NCBI RefSeq assembly: GCF_037975245.1
Contig: NC_092568.1
Location: 30,831,501 to 30,895,500 of the forward strand
Direction: 5' to 3'
Origin: Apostichopus japonicus
Taxonomy: Eukaryota; Echinodermata; Holothuroidea; Aspidochirotida; Stichopodidae
DNA: 64,000 bases
A program made the position numbers and the translations under genes. Of the stretch, positions 54,701 through 61,500 are shown piece after piece. The first letter of the stretch is position 1. Every line of letters begins with the position of its first letter. A model generated the notes under the pieces. It did not search any database and was not told the origin of the DNA. It worked only from the letters and a program-made list of their open reading frames with translations.

Positions 54701-57700
54701 ACAAAACTTCAGTTAAAAAAAAAAGAAAGATGGATGGTAATCATAAAAAAAAGGCTTCCTGGAATGCTCGATTCATAAATTTTCTGACTGACAGCAAAAA
54801 ACCATTAAATTATTGGTGGTATTCATTCCATTTGATCTTTCTTTTTTTTCACCAGTTGGCCATTTGAAAGAAATCAGAAAAATATTTAATAACTGTTTCA
54901 CAGTGTCGGGTCAAGGGGTCAGTTGTAAATGCCTCCTGCTATTATTTTCATTCCGGCTTGTCATGGAAGCAGAACAGCCTATGAAGTATTTCAGTTCCAG
55001 AGTACACCTGCTATGGATCTTCCATCTCGTCGTCGATGGCAAGCGTGTATGCAAGCCGTCACACGATTCTCTGTGTTTTTATTTGTTGATCGGATCAGAC
55101 CTTTACTGAGGATAAACAGAGCTGTACAAAAAGGGGGACAAATCTTGGAAACATTTTCATGAAGGAGGAAAGGACAGCTAAATATATCCCTTTTAGAAAC
55201 AAAAGAAATTGCAGTCCTTGATAACTGCCAAATTTCGAATCATTCCAAGGAGTTTTTCACACCAAAAGTAAACAAACACTTGAGCAGATAATGGTCTATA
55301 AACCTCTTTGTTTGGGTCTAGCGAGGTAACTTAACCTTTTGTTCGAAAGCAAAGCAGGTGGACTCGAGTGTTTTGTTAATGAAGAGTGGCATAGGTAAAT
55401 AGTATATTTAACAATTCCCAGTTAAGTTCTTTTAGTCTGAATTTCGGGATAAAACTGCACCTTTGTTCCTTTTTTTCTCTCCAAGAAGATTAAAGAGGTA
55501 GTGATCTAATCTAAGATGCACCTACAAATATAATCGGTGAAATTCTCGAAAAAAAGGATGACGGAACAAGGTCAACAGACATTGAATAACTTTTGCCCCA
55601 ATTAGTGTAATAATACAATACAGAAATGCACACTCATATTTGGTACAACCATGGAGGTAAAACAGACCTCCATGGTACAACATACAGGCCTTTCCTACAT
55701 TGGCATTGCAAAGCCTAAATGTTCATCAGTATTCTACCCCCCCCCCACCAATTTTTGTTTTGGCAATTTTGCTAAATATTTGAGCCAAGTTTTCAAAACT
55801 ACTTTCCAAGAGTTTCTGATTCAACTTTTCCCAGACACTGAGGAATGTTAAATAAAATGATATCAAATCTCATTGTGCAAAAATGATTTGGAGGGTGGCC
55901 CATGAAATTCTTGTTGCAGAGTGAAGCTGAGCGACCACTGATGACCTAGTTAGCACTGATGACATAGAACCTACAGGGACAGTGGGAGTGGATCGAGGGA
56001 CACAATGACACTTCTATCCCTTGGATGAAATCAAATTATTTTGGTCCTGCTTCAAACTACACTGCCACTCATTTTGTTTTTTTTTTGCTTTGACACAAAA
56101 GATAATATTCATGTGATTCAAATTAGCCCTAAATCCCGACACCATTTTTTATCTTCCAGAGACTACCGCCTCATATAATGGTCTTGATGGCTTTACCTTT
56201 GACACACTCATACACATCACAGCAGGTCCCAGGTTCACCATTCCCGGTTACTTCAATCCTTCTCTCGTAACCGCCGGTGCAGAGGATGACGGAGCACAGA
56301 CTCAGGTTACAGTCACATGTCGGGGGAGGGGGGCAACACTCCCCTGGTTCCAAGGGTGCCTGTAATATGGTACTGTCTCTCGGACAACGGATGTCGTACT
56401 CTCGACAGATCACTTGTTCGCATGAGTCTGTCGATGGATCCTTGACTGGAGACAAGATGAACGAATATATATTTTCGATGATGGGTTTAAACCAGAAATG
56501 ATCCAGAAATATTGCCACAACTTTGTAACAGTAGTATCCATGTTCTCCTCTATGGATATATCCGTATTTACATATATGTTAGTATACGAAAGCTGGACTC
56601 TCCCCACAATTTATCGAGAGTCTTGTGTTTTCCTATATACAATCTCTCCGTCTACCAAGTTCATAAGCTAATCTGCCAGCCAAATTTTGTTTCTAAATGG
56701 TGACCAGGAATTTATATGGGCTGCATGTCTGTTTTAAACCTGCATTATGGAGAGAAATCCAAATGCTGTTTTGGGGGGAAATAATTGTATAATGCTTAAT
56801 ACATATCTTTGTGTTCTGCAGTACAAACGTGCGACAATTATGTTAACACTCCCTTTATTATTTTGACATGTAATAATTTCAAGATGTTACTTTTTATATC
56901 AATATCTTAAAAGTTTTAGTTGGGTTTTGTCCAATTATCCCATTTGTTCCCTATAAGCTCCTAATGTTTTGGAGGATCATACAAAAGTACTAAAATCTCC
57001 CTATTTTTGTGAAAGACATGTTGGGACGTCGGCTATCGATCATACATGATAAATTTTTCACAACACCGTCATCAGTCACTACAAACTTCAGCAGAGTAGG
57101 CACTTGCTCACAGCCACACGAAAGAATCCTCTAGTTTAATGGAAAACAAACCAATCAATCATAGCAGACTGATTTATTTTCTCTGCCTCAACAACAGATG
57201 ATAAACAGCAAACATAATAAAAGTAAAAAAATGCCAAAACTGGTAAAATCACAGCATACCCTTAGCAGTTACCAAATAACAGGATACACGATAAATAACT
57301 GGACTTGGGGGAAGGAAATTTTTATATACTTTGACAGGAGCTGTTCTTTCATTCAACTAAATTCAAAGAAAAGAGTGAGTCATCTCTCATCTAGCTGCCA
57401 TCTTGTCTAGATGCATAACTACTTGAGCTATATTTAGATAGAAATGGAATGGAGGCTGCTTGCACTTCCCCTGCTGACAATATCTGGAATACCTTGGACT
57501 GCCACGGAGTCCTAGCAGTTAGGCCAACACTTTACATATATAAATACTTTATAGATTTCTTCTAATAGTTCAATTGAGTTGTCAGTTATAAATTCCATTC
57601 AACTGTTTTCCTATCTTCATCGCTATGATGTTCTGCCTCACAGTAAATACAAAAGAGTTACGACCCCACAATAGTACTTTACCATAGTTATATGTCCTCA

Positions 57701-58579
57701 TAACCGAAATTATGAGAAAACATATTTTTTGCTTTAAGTTAATTTCTACCCAGAATGTAGGAGAAATTTCCACACTTTATCTGCCAGTGTCTGGATTGGT
57801 TTGTGACAAATAACAATTAAACTTTACCTTCCTTGACTATGCTAATGGATATTTCTTGTTATCACTCGACATTTATGGCGTCCGATTTACCTGGAATGGC
57901 ACCATACACCACCTACACTCCTATTTGGCAACATACATCCTCTAGGTCTGATAAGTGGTAATATGTATCTTCAAGCCTGCAGCAAAGTGGCACACTACAC
58001 CCTCTGTCTGGTTGAGTGACACGATACACTCTCTTACCTGCACATAAGAAACACCATTCTCTAGTTGGCTAAATGACAATGTACACCTGCTAGGCTAATA
58101 AGTGACACCATATCGCTCCTAGCCTGCTAAACAGTGAACTAAACAAGCTCTAGCTTTCAATGTGGCACCATACACTCTCTAGGCTGTTAGGTTATACCAT
58201 ACAGCCTCTTGCCTACAAAATGGCACCATACAGACTCACTCCATCCAGCATGTCACCAATGATACACCCTCTAGAGTGCTAGGTGACACCAACCAATGTC
58301 CCCCTCAATGTCAACCACACGGGCAAACTTGAAACTTACTTTCGACGCATTCATGAATATCACAACAGTGGCCGGGTTCTCCTGTCCCATCTACCTTGAC
58401 TTGTCTCTCGTACCCACTCGTGCAGAGGATCAAGGAGCATCGGCTGAAGTCGCACTGACAGATGGGGGCTTGGGGACAACACTCTCCTGGTTCCAGGGGT
58501 GTCTGTTGTAGCAGGAAACTGTCTCTGGGACATTCGTATATCTGGCAGAAGACATCTTCACATCGGTCCACGGGTGGGT
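41411..58579 (-). CDS. CRIM1: CRIM1 orthologue (cysteine-rich motor neuron 1), 5'-partial, 14 exons
   Basis: Joined exons, 5' to 3': 58579-58340, 56445-56197, 53661-53419, 53091-52780, 51573-51454, 49841-49716, 48588-48328, 47498-47289, 46117-45896, 45175-44966, 44056-43868, 43435-43406, 42948-42865 and 41826-41411. All introns are GT-AG and every junction is phase 1. The roughly 970 residues give, in order: three N-terminal cysteine repeats (about 1-244), a short VWC1 plus VWC2 (244-348), five antistasin-like repeats (348-517), four VWC domains (517-794), a linker, a TM helix (about 858-879) and a 90-residue tail. This is the CRIM1 order. Vertebrate CRIM1 is a type I membrane protein of about 1036 residues that binds BMP/TGF-beta ligands and tethers or modulates them; C. 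elegans crm-1 also modulates BMP-like signalling. The signal peptide and IGFBP domain are missing from the window. Kielin/chordin-like proteins also have VWC repeats, but not antistasin plus TM in this order. Confidence 0.93.
42865..42948 (-). CDS. CRIM1: CRIM1 exon: extracellular linker
   Basis: 84 nt, acceptor AG at 42949-42950 after a pyrimidine-poor tract, donor GTGAGTT at 42858-42864. It encodes 28 residues rich in Lys, Pro, Ser and Thr (including [20 protein letters not shown]), with one N-glycosylation sequon, NIT. It separates VWC6 from the membrane. Such stalks are poorly conserved, so support is from splice sites and phase. Confidence 0.75.
43337..43380. repeat. 22-bp direct repeat, two copies
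   Basis: ACTCGTGCTAAAACAAAGAG plus AC (43337-43358) is repeated at once with one change (43359-43380). It lies in a CRIM1 intron just upstream of the microexon acceptor. Confidence 0.85.
43406..43435 (-). CDS. CRIM1: CRIM1 30-nt microexon in the linker
   Basis: AG acceptor at 43436-43437 and GTGAG donor at 43401-43405 enclose 30 nt that fit the phase-1 frame with no stop, adding [11 protein letters not shown] across the joins. Its length is a multiple of three, so it could be included or skipped without a frameshift. No domain; the evidence is only splice signals and frame. Confidence 0.65.
43868..44056 (-). CDS. CRIM1: CRIM1 exon: VWC6 (membrane-proximal)
   Basis: 189 nt, acceptor AG at 44057-44058 and donor GTAATG at 43862-43867. 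It encodes the last VWC domain: [20 protein letters not shown], then [14 protein letters not shown] and the closing GACCPSC. Its position just before the linker and membrane segment matches VWC6 of vertebrate CRIM1. Confidence 0.93.
44966..45175 (-). CDS. CRIM1: CRIM1 exon: VWC5
   Basis: 210 nt, acceptor AG at 45176-45177, donor GTAAG at 44961-44965. A Ser/Gly/Asp-rich linker leads to a VWC domain with [25 protein letters not shown] and [12 protein letters not shown]. The PVLRKGQCC stretch is a hallmark of CRIM1 VWC5. The last cysteine motif is CCASC instead of the commoner CCPxC. Confidence 0.93.
45896..46117 (-). CDS. CRIM1: CRIM1 exon: VWC4
   Basis: 222 nt, acceptor AG at 46118-46119, donor GTATG at 45891-45895. 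A short linker precedes a full VWC domain: [20 protein letters not shown], then [14 protein letters not shown] and the closing CCGTC. The YFVEGETW-type segment matches CRIM1 VWC4. VWC domains of this family bind BMP-type growth factors; which domain does so here is not known. Confidence 0.93.
46199..46432. repeat. Direct duplication of about 102 bp in an intron
   Basis: The segment from about 46199 to 46300 recurs at about 46328-46430, offset by about 129 bp, with roughly 15 percent divergence by eye; both contain AAGGGATCA, ACATGTTTTTT and ATAATCT in order. An old tandem duplication between CRIM1 VWC4 and VWC3 exons. Confidence 0.85.
47289..47498 (-). CDS. CRIM1: CRIM1 exon: VWC3
   Basis: 210 nt, acceptor AG at 47499-47500, donor GTAAGT at 47283-47288. 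The reading frame is fixed by phase 1 on both sides. It encodes a complete VWC domain: GCKTSGG, then [20 protein letters not shown], then [12 protein letters not shown], closing CCPVC. The stretch [14 protein letters not shown] is very strongly conserved in CRIM1, and this exon is among the best evidence for orthology. Confidence 0.93.
48328..48588 (-). CDS. CRIM1: CRIM1 exon: antistasin-like repeats 3 to 5
   Basis: 261 nt, acceptor AG at 48589-48590, donor GTAAGC at 48322-48327. It encodes three consecutive repeats of about 26-28 residues: one ending KGCETCRC, one with [19 protein letters not shown], and one with [19 protein letters not shown]. The last two resemble the final antistasin repeats of vertebrate CRIM1, which also start with K-C-P. 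The A-rich tail of a SINE ends 26 bases upstream of the acceptor (at 48615). Confidence 0.9.
48615..48837 (-). mobile_element. tRNA-derived SINE, minus strand
   Basis: On the minus strand the head reads TTAGCTCAGTGGTTAATGCC, a Pol III A box (48819-48829), and about 40 nt later GGTTTGAGTC, a B box (48776-48785). The anticodon-arm region is recognisable but degenerate, so this is not a working tRNA. A body of about 150 nt with no tRNA similarity follows and ends in an A-rich run (48615-48620). Length and layout fit a tRNA-derived SINE. No clear target duplication was seen. The family name is not assigned. Confidence 0.65.
49716..49841 (-). CDS. CRIM1: CRIM1 exon: antistasin-like repeat 2
   Basis: 126 nt, acceptor AG at 49842-49843, donor GTAAGG at 49710-49715. 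A Pro/Ser/Thr-rich linker (VPPPSTT) precedes one repeat of the form [20 protein letters not shown], then Q-C. It resembles the preceding repeat at the GCPTCQC end. The first codon is completed by the last base of the exon at 51454, giving Asp. Confidence 0.88.
50789..51165. repeat. 37-bp minisatellite, about ten copies
   Basis: Tandem copies of a unit with CCTTAACCAGACATCTCAAA then GTCTACTACCAAAAGAT, variable at a few positions (ATA/ATC, ACTACC/ACTGCC, AGAT/AGGT). It lies in the intron between antistasin repeats 1 and 2. Confidence 0.95.
51454..51573 (-). CDS. CRIM1: CRIM1 exon: antistasin-like repeat 1
   Basis: 120 nt, acceptor AG at 51574-51575 with a short pyrimidine tract, donor GTAAAT at 51448-51453. 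About 40 residues: a linker, then one antistasin-like repeat whose core is [20 protein letters not shown] followed by C. The spacing C-x3-C, then G-C-x2-C-x-C is that of antistasin domains. In vertebrate CRIM1 such repeats lie between VWC2 and VWC3, as here. Confidence 0.88.
51703..51830. repeat. TA-rich microsatellite
   Basis: About 125 bp of (TA)n with GATA, TATG and GTAC interruptions, just upstream of the antistasin 1 exon on the minus strand. It is prone to slippage and cruciform formation; the open frames across it are artefacts. Confidence 0.97.
51841..52779. other. Intron sequence with no recognised feature
   Basis: Rest of the intron between VWC2 and antistasin repeat 1. It is AT-rich, with short CA, T and A runs and a C-rich run at 52734-52760; no exon or RNA gene was recognised. 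Confidence 0.6.
52780..53091 (-). CDS. CRIM1: CRIM1 exon: shortened VWC1 fused to VWC2
   Basis: 312 nt, acceptor AG at 53092-53093, donor GTAAG at 52775-52779. It begins with a VWC first half ([20 protein letters not shown]) and a CTVRQDC segment, but no CCPxC follows; it passes straight into a second VWC starting at LCVVDGG and ending GICCPVC. VWC2 is complete and has the usual ten cysteines. VWC1 lacks its second subdomain, which contains the CC-x2-C closure found in vertebrate CRIM1. Both sit in one open exon, so this is not explained by a missed exon inside it. Role: the extracellular ligand-binding module in this family. Confidence 0.9.
53191..53255. repeat. Polypurine/polypyrimidine tract
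   Basis: About 65 bases that are almost all purine on the plus strand (GGGGGAGATGAGAAGTGAAG and similar), hence pyrimidine in the CRIM1 transcript, 100 nt upstream of the VWC1-2 exon acceptor. Could support triplex DNA or splicing-factor binding; unproven. Confidence 0.6.
53382..53413. repeat. Trinucleotide microsatellite abutting a splice donor
   Basis: (CTA)n with CTG interruptions, about ten triplets. It ends at 53413 and the donor of CRIM1 repeat-c exon is 53414-53418, so the repeat begins at intron base 6. Confidence 0.95.
53419..53661 (-). CDS. CRIM1: CRIM1 exon: N-terminal cysteine repeat c
   Basis: 243 nt, acceptor AG at 53662-53663, donor GTATG at 53414-53418. The encoded repeat resembles the second N-terminal repeat of vertebrate CRIM1, with [14 protein letters not shown] in the first half and [12 protein letters not shown] at the end, so it is the likely counterpart of that repeat. 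A CTA/CAG-type trinucleotide tract begins at the base after the donor GTATG. Confidence 0.9.
53662..56196. other. CRIM1 intron between N-terminal repeats b and c
   Basis: About 2.5 kb without a recognised exon on either strand. It contains a C-rich run (about 53760-53810), A/T runs, and a short hairpin at 55648-55676. Nothing else supported. Confidence 0.65.
55648..55676. repeat. Short inverted repeat (11-bp arms, 7-nt loop)
   Basis: ACCATGGAGGT (55648-55658) and its exact complement ACCTCCATGGT (55666-55676) are separated by AAAACAG. It lies in an intron. It could form a hairpin in RNA or DNA, with no T-run or other context that suggests a function. Confidence 0.7.
56197..56445 (-). CDS. 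CRIM1: CRIM1 exon: N-terminal cysteine repeat b
   Basis: 249 nt, acceptor AG at 56446-56447, donor GTAAAG at 56191-56196. The encoded repeat has the same cysteine pattern as the exon at 58340, with LEPGECCP and [12 protein letters not shown] in matching places. The two are clearly more alike (over half of positions by eye) than either is to the exon at 53419. This suggests that one arose from the other by exon duplication, which phase-1 symmetry allows without a frameshift. The role is extracellular and structural; no ligand contact can be assigned. Confidence 0.9.
57897..58290. repeat. Diverged minisatellite of about 30 bp period
   Basis: About 13 degenerate copies of a unit like TGGCACCATACACCCTCTAG followed by CTGCTAAG-type bases; the TGRCACCATACA and CTCTAG parts recur most clearly. 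It ends about 50 bp from the repeat-a exon, in the intron just downstream of its donor. The divergence marks it as older than the other minisatellites. Confidence 0.85.
58340..58579 (-). CDS. CRIM1: CRIM1 exon: N-terminal cysteine repeat a
   Basis: 240 nt, phase 1 at both ends, acceptor AG at 58580-58581 and donor GTAAGT at 58334-58339. It encodes one repeat of the type between the IGFBP domain and VWC1 in CRIM1: a first half closing with LEPGECCP and a second half closing with [12 protein letters not shown]. It is most similar to the next exon. The final base A plus TC of the next exon gives Ile. This is the first CRIM1 exon I can identify; whatever precedes it lies in the 5.4 kb to the window end or beyond. 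Confidence 0.9.
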
Positions 58580-58581
58580 CT

Positions 58582-61500
58582 GTTACTGCCGAGGAGAAAG
58601 AAAGTGGTGTTCTGAATGGGGGTATATATATTACGAGTCGATCTGCTTAAAACTAGGAAAGTTCAAGGGCATGTGATTATACAACAGGACATATTGATCA
58701 GTGATATCCTAAAGAGAACAAGGAAGACAAGGGGGCTCCTCCCTTGAAATACATCCCTCGTCCCAAACCCGAAAACCAAAATATTCCTCATTTTCTGCCG
58801 TTTAGGCAAGTCCATGCACCCATCAGTGATGTAGAAAAAACACCAATGGGACAAGATTGGAAATGAAGAATTTATGGAAGTGCTATCTGAAGTGTCCCTG
58901 GTCTGCCCACTCCTTCTGTTACCTAAGACCCACCCAAACCCCCCCCCCCTCTCCCTCTACCTTGTTTGCCACCCTGACCCATTCCCTATGATAGTATTCA
59001 AGCTCTCAGAATTGAGAAGAAGCAGATGCACAAAACAGATACACAAGATATAATCGGACAAATTCTAACATCAAAAGGTCACCACTGGCTCACAGCCATT
59101 TTACAATATATTCAACCATTCATAACTTCATACCATACATATTTTCATTCTCAAAATATTCAGTAAATATCGTTGAATAAACTTACTACCATTTGTTTTT
59201 ATGACAATACGTGACGCCCTGTTTTGTGTCTGCCATTAAGCATCGCCAGTAATATAATTGCCAAATAAATGCTCATATATCAGCTACGTTTTGTTGCATA
59301 TATAGTGTATGTTATAACTGTATAATGCCTGTGTACTGTGGATGATCATAAAAACGTCTGCTGTTTTGAGGAGGCCATGATATAAGTACAGAGGGAGGAC
59401 CATAAATGGCTTATATTGTCCCTTGCGAGCTACAAATCAGCAGCAGAGTCTTCACCCAATCAAGAACAACAACAAAAGGAGGGAAATAGAAGCCTGGGGA
59501 GCACATATAATAAAATACAAGTGTCAAAATATTTCATCTTATTGATGCTTGATAGAAACAGGGTCACCCAGGTTTATGATCATCATATCACAAATGACAA
59601 GAGCATGTAGAATGAGACAAGGACACGTACTTGCAGATTCTATACAAGGATGGAAGTGTAGGAATAACCAAACCAGTGAAGTCACTTTTTGGAGTCAACT
59701 TTTCCTTTCATTATATGCCCCCCCCCCATTTTTTTGCACTTATCCTACTGTCTCCTCTTTCCAACCATCCTTTTACCCTCCCCCCCACCCCTCCCACCCA
59801 CAGACCATCACTGACCATGGTGGAATAAGAACATGTGTGAAAAAGTATGTTTTCTGTTTTCTTGTCAAGGTTGATAGAGGAAGAGTCTGAGGGGTCAATA
59901 GAGCAAACCTTAGCTTAACATCCAAGCAAACTGGACAAAATTGCCCAATTATTAAAACTGAGAAGGAAAAATATTCTTGGCAATTTAGGTAAGACATGTT
60001 AGATATAACACATAAGCAAAAGTATGAATGTCTTTCCAAATCTGTACTGACACAATGCAAATATCTTACACTACATCAAATTCCATGGGGGCGGGGAGAG
60101 AAGGTCTATAATATATCTTTAATTGTAAAAATGAATTTGTAATAGCAAGCCTTCTCATCTGCTTCACTGTAGTTTATATTGCTGATACTGTTCAAATGTG
60201 ATAACTTACTTAGCTGCTGGCCATTAGTAAGAAGCTATTAAATGCTCAACTTTATTGCTCCCTCCAATATGCTTTATAATAGGCCTACATGAAGAACCAA
60301 GCACACCACACACACAGATATGTATGTACCTAGCTAGCACAACCACACAAACATTATGCCTTAAATTATCGATTTTTATGAATATGGCTTTATCTGCAAC
60401 TGACATGTTTTTACTCCTATAATGAGCACTACACAATATCACTGAGAAATGTCTTCTGCAAACATTCCCACCACTTAAAAGCTATCCACAAATTCCACAG
60501 ACACCATCAACGTCATCCAAATTAACTTTCTTTTCTTTTCTTTACGAGAGAGCAAATAGAACATGAATCAACATGCAGAGAGCTTAATTAATGGCGAAGA
60601 CTGGCAGAATCTAAGAATAAACATCAAAGACTGGGATGAAAATCTTCCACAGTAAGCTGGTACTTGATACTAAATCATGGCTTTAGGTGACCTTAGCTGA
60701 CTGTACAATATTTAGCTGTGTATGGTTTTAGATAGTGATCTGTATGACTGGCACATACATAACTGGGTACTAAACGGCCAACACACGGTGTCTTATGGAA
60801 CCAACCTGGCTCAACTTTCCAATGACCCAACTTTCATCAGATTATATCTTAACTTATAAGTCATTAATTACTCCTCAGGTTTAGTGAGAACGTGGGGCTG
60901 TGGGATCAATTCATTGGCCCTAAGATAAGTTCATGGTATCTAGGATAAATTCATGGGATCTTAAATAAATTATTGGGACTTAAGATTTAGTTAACAGGGA
61001 CCTAGAATAAATTAATGGGTTCAAAGGATAAATTATTTGGACCTAAAATAAATTAATGGGCATTGGAATAAACTACGGGGACCTTGGATAAATTAATGGG
61101 TCCCTAAGATAACTCTGTGGGCCCTAGGATAAATCATTGGGCCCTAGGATAAATGTGGAACAGTAGCATAAACAATAGGTTCAAAATTCTGCATAGTAGG
61201 TTGTAAAATGGTCCCATAGTTGTCACCTCCTTCTTTTCTCCTTTCATTTAATTTTTTCTGTCTCTCTGCTTGTTGCACCTATACCCTTACCTGTACCCCA
61301 TTACCTGTATCCCTTCCCCTCCCCCTTCCACTTTGGCATGCCATTTGTTATTTCTTCATTGTACTTTCTAAATTGACTTAATTTTGTAAAGAGTGGTGCT
61401 GTGCCTATAGTGACACAAAACTCACTTGATATGTTAAAATTTGACCAAAACACATACTGTATCAATTTCCCAAAATAATTTAGTTGCGAAACTGATGATT

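Noticed and set aside
59190-59300. Possible minus-strand exon before the donor-like ACTTAC near 59180-59187
   Set aside because: Open in the required phase for only a short stretch and lacks cysteines expected for this part of CRIM1.
59716-59811. Strong plus-strand splice acceptor (pyrimidine tract then CACAG) at about 59802
   Set aside because: No domain-bearing frame follows on the plus strand; the tract is one of several C-rich runs in the region.
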